A DNA stretch of 21,507 nucleotides from Thermohalobaculum sp039187815. GTDB taxonomy: Bacteria > Pseudomonadota > Alphaproteobacteria > Rhodobacterales > Rhodobacteraceae. Shown here piece after piece: positions 1 through 7,009 of this stretch. The number at the start of each line of letters is the position of its first letter. Position 1 is the stretch's first letter. The notes under the pieces were generated by a model. That model was not told the DNA's origin and did not search any database. It saw only the letters and a list, made by a program, of their open reading frames with translations. The translations under genes were made by a program, and so were the position numbers. The stretch spans positions 1-21,507 of the forward strand of contig JBCCZI010000080.1 of the NCBI GenBank assembly GCA_039187815.1, in the 5' to 3' direction.

Positions 1-600
1 CCGTTTGGCGGGCTCGACAACTTGAACGATGCGCTGGGCGATCTGCCATCGGTGCCGATCGAGGCGCCGGATTTCAACGATGATCCGCCGGCTCCGGTCG
101 GCGACACGCTGGGCGGCGGCGATGGCGGGGTGGACGGGTCCGACACGCCGGGCTCGCCCAGCACCCCCCTTGACGATGGGCTCGGCGACGGGCTGTCCGA
201 GGAGGCCGCGCGCGAGGTCGCCTATCTCTATGAGGCCGGTCTCAACCGCAATGGCGTCATCGACTTGCCCGGGCTGAACTTTTGGATCGACCAGCGCGAG
301 GACGGGTTGTCCGAACATGGGCTGGCCCAGGCCTTTCTCGGCTCGGGCGAGTTCGCGGCGGCCTTTGGCGATCCGAACAAGCTTTCGGACGAAGAGCTGG
401 TGGCGGTGCTCTATCGCAATGTGCTCGACCGCGAGGGTGAGGCGAGCGGCATCGCCTTTTGGACCAGCCAGGTGGCGCAGCCGGGCTATGACCGCGCCGA
501 TCTGCTCTTGGCCTTTGCCGGCAGCGCCGAGAACCTGGCCGGCTCGACCTTTGTCGAGACGCTGGAGGAGACCGCGCCGGGCGAGTGGGCCTTCGCCTGA
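1..600 (+). CDS. DUF4214 domain protein, 3' partial fragment
   Basis: The frame is open from base 1 to the TGA at 598-600, so this is probably the C-terminal part of a larger protein that begins outside the window; the TTG at 22 is unlikely to be the real start. The first ~65 residues are a low-complexity linker rich in Asp, Gly and Pro. After it come two related blocks of DUF4214 type: a YLYEAGLNRNG segment with a downstream FW, then a copy containing LYRNVLDREG and FW plus a trailing LLLAFAGSAEN. DUF4214 is common at the ends of secreted, often RTX-like or type I-exported, and surface proteins. Its molecular role is not established. The gene ends 3 bp before the convergent TRAP permease stop and is probably unrelated in function to the rest of the window. 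The domain call is from motif recognition. Confidence 0.75.
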   Translation, partial: PFGGLDNLNDALGDLPSVPIEAPDFNDDPPAPVGDTLGGGDGGVDGSDTPGSPSTPLDDGLGDGLSEEAAREVAYLYEAGLNRNGVIDLPGLNFWIDQREDGLSEHGLAQAFLGSGEFAAAFGDPNKLSDEELVAVLYRNVLDREGEASGIAFWTSQVAQPGYDRADLLLAFAGSAENLAGSTFVETLEETAPGEWAFA

Positions 601-603
601 CCC

Positions 604-2529
604 TCAGGCGGGTCGGCTGCTCCGCCAGGCGAGCGTCAAGGGCAGCGCCGCCAGCAACAGACCGGCCGCCGTCAGCTCCCAATGGGTGACGCCCAGGCGC
701 TCGCCCCCCGGGGCCGCCAGCGCCAGACCAGCCGCGAACAGCAGCAGCCGGTTCACCAGACCCGCCCCGCCGCTGCCGAGCGGCCCGAGCCCCGAGGCAT
801 GCCCCTGCAGGGCCGAACTCACCGCCCAGACACCCGCAATCGCCGAGAGCAGCACGACGATCACCTCGCCCGCCGGCGCCTCGCCCACCAAGGCCGGGTT
901 CAGCACGAAGAAGAATGGCGCCACATAGATCACACCGCCGAGCCGCATCGCTTCGAGCCCTGTGCGGAACGCGCCCGCCCCGGCCATCGTCGCGGCCGCA
1001 AAGGCGCCGAGCGCCACGGGCGGGGTGATGTAGCTGACCATCCCCCAGTAGAGGATGAAGAGGTGCACGGCGAGCTGGTTCAGCCCCGCCTGCTCGAGCG
1101 CCGGCGCCAGAACCACAGCAAGGAAGATGTAGCAGGCGGTCACGGTCATCCCCATACCAAAAACAAAGGCCGTGATCGCCCCCATCACCAGCAGCGCAAA
1201 GACATTGTCGCCCGCGAGAAACACAAGATCGTTGACCAGCGTGCCGGCCAGACCCGTGGCCGAGAACGCGCCGACGATTAGGCCGATACCGAGCAGCACC
1301 GCGGTCAGCTCGGCCAAGGCGCGCCCGACGGCATAGGCCGTCTCGCCCGCTGCCGCGAGGCTCAGCCGGTTGCCCGGCACCACCTGGTTGATCACCAACA
1401 AAAGCGCGGTTGCATAGAACGGTGCCAGCGTGTCCTGGCGCAGCCCCACCATCAGGAAGATCAGCACGCCGAAGACCGCCAGATAAGGCCAGCCCCGCAG
1501 AAGCGTCGCGCGCATGGAGGGCAGCTCGTCCCGTGCCATCCCCTTCAGTCCGCGCCGCGCCGCATAGGCGTCGATCTGCACGAACAGCCCGAGATAATAG
1601 AGCACCGAGGGGATCGCCGCGGCGATGGCGATCTCGATATAGGGCCGTGACAGGAACGAGGCCATGATGAAGGCGGTCGCCCCCATGATGGGCGGCATCA
1701 GCACGCCGCCGGTCGAGGCGCAGGCCTCGGTCGCCCCGGCATGGGCCGGCGAGAAGCCCGTGCGCTTCATCGCCGGGATCGAGACGGCGCCCGTGGTCAG
1801 CACGTTCGAGATCACCGAGCCCGACATCGACCCCATGAACCCGCTGGCAAAGATCGCGACCTTGGCCGCGCCGCCGCGATAGCCGCCCACCAAGGCCAGG
1901 GCCAGATCGTTGAAGAAGGCGCCGCCGCCGGTGCGGGCCAGCACGGCTCCGAACAGGATGAAGCCGATCACCAGGTTGCCAAAGGCCTTCATGGGGATGC
2001 CGAAGGAGCTCTCGGCCGAGATGATGTGATAGGGCACCGTGTCCCAGAACGGCTGGGCAAAGCCGTTGAGCGGGTTCGGCACCTGATCGGCAAAGGTCGG
2101 ATAGAGCGAGAAGAACAGCACGATGACGAACAGCACCGTGCCGCCCGCCCGCCGGGTGCCCTCGAGGATCAACAGCCAGGCGAGCAGCGAGACCCAGCGT
2201 GCCGGCTCGGGTGCTGCGTATTCCCACCCTTGGTCGAGCGAGGCCTCGGCCGTCCAGGCGAGATAGCCCGCCGCCCCCAGCGACAGCCCGGCCAGCGCCC
2301 AGTCCAGCGCCTCGGCCCAGCGCCGGCTCGGCCGCAGCGGAAAGCACAGAAAGGCCGCCGCCAGAAACAGCCCGCCCACCAGGTAGAGATAACGGCCCTC
2401 GATCAGCACGATGCCGAAGGCCCGCAGATTGAAGAGCTGGTGGATCGCCAGGGCGACCGCCAGCAACGTCGCCAGGATTACGGCGACGCGGCGCGCCAGG
2501 GGCGGGGCCGCGTCGCGCTCGCTGCTCAC
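604..2529 (-). CDS. TRAP transporter permease, 4TM/12TM fused (DctQM type)
   Basis: This is the integral membrane part of a tripartite ATP-independent periplasmic transporter, fusing the small (Q) and large (M) subunits. About 641 residues is the usual length for the fused family that pairs with TAXI binding proteins. The N-terminal ~140 residues hold four hydrophobic helices of Q type. The remainder is a long series of Gly/Ala/Leu helices of DctM type, with motifs such as GFMGSMSGSVISNVLTTG and GGVLMPPIMGATAFIM that are typical of the M subunit. I chose the GTG at 2529-2527 because it lies 10 bp after the stop of the binding-protein gene. An ATG at 2592 is in frame but would overlap that gene by 53 bp. 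It is last in the minus-strand set hydratase, binding protein, permease. It should couple Na+ or H+ entry to uptake of an organic acid; the substrate is unknown. Confidence 0.93.
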   Translation of the reverse strand: MSSERDAAPPLARRVAVILATLLAVALAIHQLFNLRAFGIVLIEGRYLYLVGGLFLAAAFLCFPLRPSRRWAEALDWALAGLSLGAAGYLAWTAEASLDQGWEYAAPEPARWVSLLAWLLILEGTRRAGGTVLFVIVLFFSLYPTFADQVPNPLNGFAQPFWDTVPYHIISAESSFGIPMKAFGNLVIGFILFGAVLARTGGGAFFNDLALALVGGYRGGAAKVAIFASGFMGSMSGSVISNVLTTGAVSIPAMKRTGFSPAHAGATEACASTGGVLMPPIMGATAFIMASFLSRPYIEIAIAAAIPSVLYYLGLFVQIDAYAARRGLKGMARDELPSMRATLLRGWPYLAVFGVLIFLMVGLRQDTLAPFYATALLLVINQVVPGNRLSLAAAGETAYAVGRALAELTAVLLGIGLIVGAFSATGLAGTLVNDLVFLAGDNVFALLVMGAITAFVFGMGMTVTACYIFLAVVLAPALEQAGLNQLAVHLFILYWGMVSYITPPVALGAFAAATMAGAGAFRTGLEAMRLGGVIYVAPFFFVLNPALVGEAPAGEVIVVLLSAIAGVWAVSSALQGHASGLGPLGSGGAGLVNRLLLFAAGLALAAPGGERLGVTHWELTAAGLLLAALPLTLAWRSSRPA

Positions 2530-2539
2530 CGCGCTGGGC

Positions 2540-3703
2540 TCAGAAGACGACCTCGAAGCCACCGGCCTCGAGCGCTGCCCGCCGCTTGGCATCCCAGGCC
2601 GCGGCCCAGTCCGACGGGCCCTCGGCCTTCAGCTCGGCCCAGGCCGCCGCAAGCGCCTCTTGGCGCGCGATCAGCTGGTCGTTGTGCGCCTGCGCCGCAT
2701 CGGACCAGAGCCCGCTCTCCTGGAAATAGCGGATGGCGCCATCGTGATAGGGCACGACCCACTCAAAGTTCTGGTTCTCGACCGACCAGCCACCGATGCC
2801 CGGCGCGTTGCCGTCATAGTCGGGGAAGAGCTCGACCATGGCCCGCGTCATGTTGTAGGCGAGCTCCGCGTCCTGGTCCGCCATGGCGATCAGCACCGGA
2901 TAGGCATAGCCCGCCGTCGGCGTGCCGTCGGTGCCGTCGATGGTCGCGCCGATCTTGGCATTCATCGGGGAGAAGAAGGGCGCGATCGCCTGCATGCGTG
3001 CCAGCCCATCGGCATTGCCCGCATCGATCGGCGGCCAGACCAGCCCGCGCGGTGTCGTCTCCTGCTCATAGGCGCGGCCCGAATTGGTCGAGGCAAAGGC
3101 CGCGTCCACCTGGCCCGAGCCCATGCCCTTCCAGCTGTCACCAAAGCCGCCGAACTCGACGCGCTCCACATCGTCCCAGCTCAGCCCGCCATAGGCGAGA
3201 TAGGCCTCGTTGTTGACGTTGAGCGCCGGGGCGCCTTTGACCCAGGCCACCCGCATGCCCTTAAGATCGCTGTACTCAAAGCCCTCGCAGTTCGGCTTGC
3301 CGACCTTCTCGCAGACATCCGCGGCGACGCCGAGCGCGAGGCCGACGCGCCCGCCATTGTTGGCCATCAGCACGCGGACCGGCTGGGGCCCCCAGTTCTC
3401 GGCGCCGAACTGGAAGACGCCTTCCTGCGCCATGAACGAGCCGCCGACCCCGGTGGCCGAGAAATCGACCTTGCCCTGGCGGAGCGGCTCGGAGCGCGCG
3501 ACATCGTTCTTGCCCGGCAGCACGCGCAGATTGGTCCCCAACGCGTTCTTCAGCGCCGACCCAATCGCGACCGATTGGTTGTAGCCGGCCGAGCCGGTGC
3601 CATAGGCGGTCCAAGAGAGCTGTCCCGGCAAGCTCAGATCGGCCGCCGCGGCCTGGCCCGCAATGGCAAAGATGGCGGCAACCGCCGTCAGAGTGCGTTT
3701 CAT
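2540..3703 (-). CDS. TAXI-family TRAP transporter solute-binding protein
   Basis: This is the periplasmic substrate-binding subunit for the fused TRAP permease just downstream. It has 387 residues. A Sec signal peptide is visible: MKRT, a hydrophobic stretch TAVAAIFAIAGQAAA, and probable cleavage near AAA-AD (residues ~20-22). The mature start continues with WTAYGTGSAGYNQSVAIGSALKN, the N-terminal signature of TAXI proteins, followed by RVLPGKNDVARSEPLRQGKVDF. The start has a clear ribosome binding site, GGAGG, upstream of ATG 3703-3701. TAXI proteins bind organic acids, for example dicarboxylates or amino acids, but this ligand cannot be read from sequence. Its position between an enoyl-CoA hydratase and the permease, divergent from a CoA-dependent degradation cluster, suggests import of the acid that the cluster consumes. 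That link is inference. Confidence 0.93.
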   Translation of the reverse strand: MKRTLTAVAAIFAIAGQAAAADLSLPGQLSWTAYGTGSAGYNQSVAIGSALKNALGTNLRVLPGKNDVARSEPLRQGKVDFSATGVGGSFMAQEGVFQFGAENWGPQPVRVLMANNGGRVGLALGVAADVCEKVGKPNCEGFEYSDLKGMRVAWVKGAPALNVNNEAYLAYGGLSWDDVERVEFGGFGDSWKGMGSGQVDAAFASTNSGRAYEQETTPRGLVWPPIDAGNADGLARMQAIAPFFSPMNAKIGATIDGTDGTPTAGYAYPVLIAMADQDAELAYNMTRAMVELFPDYDGNAPGIGGWSVENQNFEWVVPYHDGAIRYFQESGLWSDAAQAHNDQLIARQEALAAAWAELKAEGPSDWAAAWDAKRRAALEAGGFEVVF

Positions 3704-3790
3704 CGTCTATCCTCCCTGTGCGTCCCTTTTGGCCCGGATGGCGGGCGCGGGGCGTCGGAGCACAGCTTCGTCGAGGCGCGTCCCCGGCGT

Positions 3791-3808
3791 CAACCGCTTC
3801 GGTGGTTG
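3791..3808. other. Hairpin with TTCG tetraloop between hydratase and TAXI gene
   Basis: CAACCGC, TTCG, GTGGTTG forms a 7-pair stem (one G-T pair) with a C(UUCG)G loop if read on the plus strand. On the minus strand, which is the strand the flanking genes use, one pair becomes an A-C mismatch and the loop is CGAA. It sits 17 bp past the hydratase stop in the 122-bp spacer before the TAXI gene. There is no U-tract, so it is not a standard intrinsic terminator. It could be an mRNA stabilising or attenuating element, or chance in GC-rich DNA. Confidence 0.25.
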
Positions 3809-3825
3809 TCGGCGCTCTGGGCGGG

Positions 3826-4602
3826 TTACTCGCCTTTGAACTCGGGCCGGCGCTTTTCGATGAAGGCGGCCATGCCCTCGCGCCGGTCCTCGGTTGCGAA
3901 CAACAGCTGGAAGGCCTTGCGCTCGAGCATCAGGGCGGCGTCCAGCGAGGCGCTCTCGCCCTGCACCACCGCCTCTTTGATGGCGCGCGCGGCCAGAGGC
4001 GCCATGCGCGAGATCGAGACCGCCTGTTTCAGCGCGACCTCCTGCACCTCGGCATCGGGCACGCAGTCGGAGGCAAGGCCCATCATATACGCCTCGCGCC
4101 CCGTCACCGGCTTGCCGGTCAGGCACATCTTCATGGCCTGGAACTTGCCGACAGCGCGGGTCAGGCGCTGGGTCCCGCCGGCGCCCGGCATGATGCCGAC
4201 GCGGATCTCGGGCTGGCCAAGTTGCGCCTCCTCGCCGACCACGATCAGATCGCAGGCCATGGCGAGTTCGAGCCCGCCGCCCATGGCATAGCCCTGGATT
4301 GCGGCGATCACCGGCTGGGGCGTCTCGGCCACCGCTTTCCAATAGCGCTCGGAGCGGCGGCGCAGGATCTCGACCGGGCTCGCCTCGGCGAATTCCTTCA
4401 GATCGGCCCCGGCGGCAAAGGCCTTGTCGTCGCCGGTCAGCACGATGGCGCGCACGCTTTCATCCTCGCCCAGCGTGGCAAAGGCCTCGGCCAGCGCCCG
4501 CCGGGTCGCCATGTTCAGCGCGTTCAGCGCGTCGGGGCGGTTCAGGCGCACGCGGGCGACGCCGGTCTCTGGGCGCTCGACGATCACAAGGGGCTCGGCC
4601 AT
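3826..4602 (-). CDS. Enoyl-CoA hydratase (crotonase family)
   Basis: 258 residues, the usual size for a single-domain enoyl-CoA hydratase. It should add water across the 2,3 double bond of an enoyl-CoA in the cytoplasm. Both catalytic glutamates of classical hydratases are present: E112 in GGGLELAMACD and E132 in GQPEIRVGIMPGAGGTQRL. The oxyanion-hole segments AAGADLKE (residues 64-70) and GYAMGGG (104-110) are intact. The C-terminal FATEDRREGMAAFIEKRRPEF is typical of the family. The start ATG at 4602-4600 has GGAGG six bases upstream. It is the first gene of the minus-strand set with the TAXI-TRAP transporter and diverges from the large degradation operon, so it probably supplies the true hydratase for that pathway. 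Close relatives are named FadB1x or PaaF, but the specific substrate is not determinable. Confidence 0.93.
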   Translation of the reverse strand: MAEPLVIVERPETGVARVRLNRPDALNALNMATRRALAEAFATLGEDESVRAIVLTGDDKAFAAGADLKEFAEASPVEILRRRSERYWKAVAETPQPVIAAIQGYAMGGGLELAMACDLIVVGEEAQLGQPEIRVGIMPGAGGTQRLTRAVGKFQAMKMCLTGKPVTGREAYMMGLASDCVPDAEVQEVALKQAVSISRMAPLAARAIKEAVVQGESASLDAALMLERKAFQLLFATEDRREGMAAFIEKRRPEFKGE

Positions 4603-4670
4603 GGGGTCCTCCGGGGTCTGCTGCTTTGGGCGACCACGCTATTCCATCCGCCGCGCGCTCTGCTAGGGTT

Positions 4671-4694
4671 GCGCTCAACGACCGGTGTGAGCGC
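4671..4694. promoter_or_regulatory. Candidate operator: 7-bp inverted repeat in divergent promoter region
   Basis: GCGCTCA at 4671-4677 and its exact reverse complement TGAGCGC at 4688-4694 are separated by 10 bp. The centre-to-centre spacing of 17 bp suits a dimeric regulator on one face of DNA. It lies in the 144-bp region between the divergent hydratase/TRAP set and the large degradation operon, where a shared operator would be expected. The binding protein is unknown and no regulator gene is adjacent. Confidence 0.45.
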
Positions 4695-4746
4695 CGGCAG
4701 AACCCGGCGGCCGATCCCGCTGGAGGGGTGGTGGGGGAGGACCCGC

Positions 4747-6297
4747 ATGAAATCACCGGATGCACCGGAGTATTGCCTTGGCATTGCCGGTCTCGGCGCC
4801 ATGGGCCAGGGCATCGCGCAGGTCGCGGCCATGGGCGGGGTCCGGGTGCGCCTGCTCGATGCCCGTGCCGGCGCGGCCGACGCGGCGCGCAAGGCCGTGG
4901 CCGCCCGCATCGACCGGCTGGTCGAGAAGGGCCGGCTGGGGACGGAGGCAGCGGCCGCCGCGATCGCCTGTCTCGAGCCGGTCGAGAGCGTCGCCGATCT
5001 CGCCCCGGCGGATGCGATCGTCGAGGCGGTGTATGAGGATCTGGAGCTCAAGCGCCGCCTCTTTGCCGAGATCGAGGCCGCGGTCGGCCCCGATTGTCTG
5101 ATCGCCTCCAACACCTCTTCGATCCCCATCGCGGCCATCGCCCGGGGCTGCGCGCGGCGCGAGCGGATCGCGGGACTGCACTTCTTCAACCCCGTGCCGC
5201 TGATGAAGCTGGTCGAGGTGATCCGGGCCGCCGAGACTTCGGACGAGACCGTTGCGGCGCTCACCGCGCTTGGCCGGCGCATGACCCGCACGCCTGTCAC
5301 CGTCAAGGACAGCCCGGGCTTCCTGGTCAATATGGGCGGACGGGCCTTCACCACCGAGGCGCTGCGCATCGCCCATGAGCGGATCGCGGCCCCGGCCGAG
5401 ATCGACGCGATCATGCGCGACTGCTGGGGCTACCGCATGGGTCCCTTCGAGCTGATGGATCTCACCGGGATCGACGTGAACTATCCGGTCAGCCAGATCG
5501 TCTGGGAAGGCTATCAGCGCGACCCGCGCCTGGCCACAAGCCCCAACCACAAGGCGATGTTCGATGCCGGCCTGCTGGGGCGCAAGACCGGGCAGGGCTG
5601 GTACCGCTATGCCGAGGGCAAGCCGGTGGATGCGCCCTCGCCCGACCATGTCACCGCCGAGCCACCGGCGCGCCGGGTCGCTCTGGCACCCTATGACGCC
5701 GCTCTGGCCGAGGTGCAGGAGCCCGCGGCAGGCGTCGATCCCGCTCGGCTGGCTGCGTTCTGCGCCGAGATCGGGCTGGAGATCGGGCCCGATGACGGCA
5801 TCTGTCCCATCCTCGCCGCTCCGGTCGGCCAGGACGCAAGCCATCTGGCGGCCGAGGCGCGGCTCGATCCGCGCCGGCTGGTGTGCCTGGATCTGCTCGG
5901 TGACACCCATGCGCGCGTGACGATCATGACCGCGCCCGGGGCCGATCCATCGATCCGAGGCGCGGTCGCCGCGGCGATCGCCGGCTCGCGCCGCCGGGTC
6001 ACCGCCATCGCCGACAGCGCGGGGTTCGTCGGACAGCGCATCTCGGCCATGGTGGCCAATCTCGGCTGCTATATGGCCGAGATCGGGCTCGCCTCGCCTG
6101 GCGATGTCGACACGGCCATGCAGCTGGGGCTCAACTATCCGCGCGGGCCGCTGGGGCTGACCGATCATCTCGGCCCGGCGGCGGTGCACGAAATCCTGGA
6201 TCATCTGCAGGCGAGCACGGGCGATCCGCGCTATCGCCCCACGCCCTGGCTGACGCGGCGCGCGCTGCTGGGCCTGCCGGCCACGACGGAGGCATGA
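4747..6297 (+). CDS. 3-hydroxyacyl-CoA dehydrogenase, two C-terminal domains (PaaH-like)
   Basis: 516 residues. It should oxidise an L-3-hydroxyacyl-CoA to the 3-ketoacyl-CoA with NAD+. The Rossmann motif GLGAMGQG is at residues 15-22, the active-site loop ASNTSS at 120-125, the catalytic His at 145 in GLHFFNPVP with Glu157 following, and the GFLVN segment at 191-195. The first C-terminal HCDH domain follows to about residue 290 (MGPFELMDLTG, LGRKTGQGWY). A second, more divergent HCDH domain occupies about 410-516 (FVGQRISAM, NYPRGPLGLTD). This arrangement matches the long PaaH/Hbd type rather than the ~280-residue form. The frame is open far upstream, but ATG 4747 is preceded by a strong GGGGGAGG at a spacing of 6, and the Rossmann fold begins immediately after it. 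It is the first gene of the plus-strand operon. Confidence 0.95.
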   Translation: MKSPDAPEYCLGIAGLGAMGQGIAQVAAMGGVRVRLLDARAGAADAARKAVAARIDRLVEKGRLGTEAAAAAIACLEPVESVADLAPADAIVEAVYEDLELKRRLFAEIEAAVGPDCLIASNTSSIPIAAIARGCARRERIAGLHFFNPVPLMKLVEVIRAAETSDETVAALTALGRRMTRTPVTVKDSPGFLVNMGGRAFTTEALRIAHERIAAPAEIDAIMRDCWGYRMGPFELMDLTGIDVNYPVSQIVWEGYQRDPRLATSPNHKAMFDAGLLGRKTGQGWYRYAEGKPVDAPSPDHVTAEPPARRVALAPYDAALAEVQEPAAGVDPARLAAFCAEIGLEIGPDDGICPILAAPVGQDASHLAAEARLDPRRLVCLDLLGDTHARVTIMTAPGADPSIRGAVAAAIAGSRRRVTAIADSAGFVGQRISAMVANLGCYMAEIGLASPGDVDTAMQLGLNYPRGPLGLTDHLGPAAVHEILDHLQASTGDPRYRPTPWLTRRALLGLPATTEA

Positions 6298-6298
6298 G

Positions 6299-7009
6299 AT
6301 GGGCCGCGACACCGTCCTCTTGACCGGCGCCTCCCGCGGGATCGGCGCGGCCATCGCCCAGCGCCTCAGCGCGGACGGCCACCAGGTGATCGGCATTGCC
6401 CGCGGTCCGGCCGAGGCCTGTGCCCACCAGCGCAGCATCGATCTCTCGCAGCCGACCGCCAAGGCCGAGCTGGCCGCCATCGGCGCGGAGTTCGGCCCCT
6501 GCCGCCTGGTCGCCAATGCGGGCATCGTGACGCTCGGCGCGCTCGAGACCGTCTCGGATGCGGATTTCGAGGCGACCATGCAGGTCAACGTGCAATCGGT
6601 GCTGTGGTCGATCCAGGCGGTGGCGCCGGCCATGAAGGCCGCGGGCTTTGGCCGGATCGTGACGATCGGCAGCCGGGCCGCGCTCGGCAAGGTCGGGCGC
6701 GCGTCCTATTCCTCCTCCAAGGCGGCGGTCACGGGGCTCACCCGGGCCATGGCGCTCGAGCTGGCCCCCCACGGCATCACCGTCAACTGCGTCGCCCCGG
6801 GGCCCATCGAGACCGAGATGTATGCCACCGACCAGCCCCCCGGCAGCCCGGCGCGCGAGGCGGCGATCGCGCGCGTGCCGCTCGGGCGCATCGGCCAACC
6901 CGACGAGGTCGCCGCTGCGGTCTCGCATCTGCTGTCGGACGAGGCGGGCTTCACCACCGGCCAGGTGCTGCATGTCTGCGGCGGCCTCAGCGTGGGCTTC
7001 ACCCCATGA
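6299..7009 (+). CDS. SDR family oxidoreductase
   Basis: 236 residues, a classical short-chain dehydrogenase/reductase. The cofactor motif TGASRGIG is at residues 9-16, NAG at 73-75, and the catalytic set N97, S125, Y137 and K141 (YSSSK) is complete. The C-terminal pattern VAPGPIETEM, then RIGQPDEVAAAV and FTTGQVLHVCGG, is of FabG type. It probably oxidises or reduces a hydroxy/keto group of a CoA-linked or free intermediate; NAD versus NADP cannot be decided with confidence. The start ATG is one base after the stop of the preceding dehydrogenase, and the gene overlaps the next by ATGA, so it is translationally coupled to both. Having both this enzyme and an HADH next to each other suggests two different hydroxyl groups or two stereoisomers. 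Confidence 0.93.
   Translation: MGRDTVLLTGASRGIGAAIAQRLSADGHQVIGIARGPAEACAHQRSIDLSQPTAKAELAAIGAEFGPCRLVANAGIVTLGALETVSDADFEATMQVNVQSVLWSIQAVAPAMKAAGFGRIVTIGSRAALGKVGRASYSSSKAAVTGLTRAMALELAPHGITVNCVAPGPIETEMYATDQPPGSPAREAAIARVPLGRIGQPDEVAAAVSHLLSDEAGFTTGQVLHVCGGLSVGFTP

Noticed and set aside
257..2347. 696-residue open frame on the minus strand
   Set aside because: It runs out of frame through the TRAP permease; the product is rich in Arg, Gly and Ala with no membrane helices or motifs, a typical shadow in GC-rich DNA.
2530..2592. Longer N-terminus for the TRAP permease from ATG 2592
   Set aside because: It would overlap the TAXI coding region by 53 bp and adds a Ser/Arg-rich stretch not typical of the family; GTG 2529 fits the gene spacing.
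2411..4291. 626-residue open frame on the plus strand
   Set aside because: It is antisense to the TAXI gene and the hydratase, both of which have clear family motifs, signal peptide and ribosome binding sites; no motif in this frame.
3718..4746. 343-residue N-terminal extension of the 3-hydroxyacyl-CoA dehydrogenase frame
   Set aside because: It is antisense to the hydratase gene; the dehydrogenase fold starts just after ATG 4747, which has its own strong ribosome binding site.
4753..6690. 645-residue open frame on the minus strand
   Set aside because: Antisense shadow of the dehydrogenase and SDR genes; composition dominated by Arg/His/Asp/Gly and no recognisable domain.
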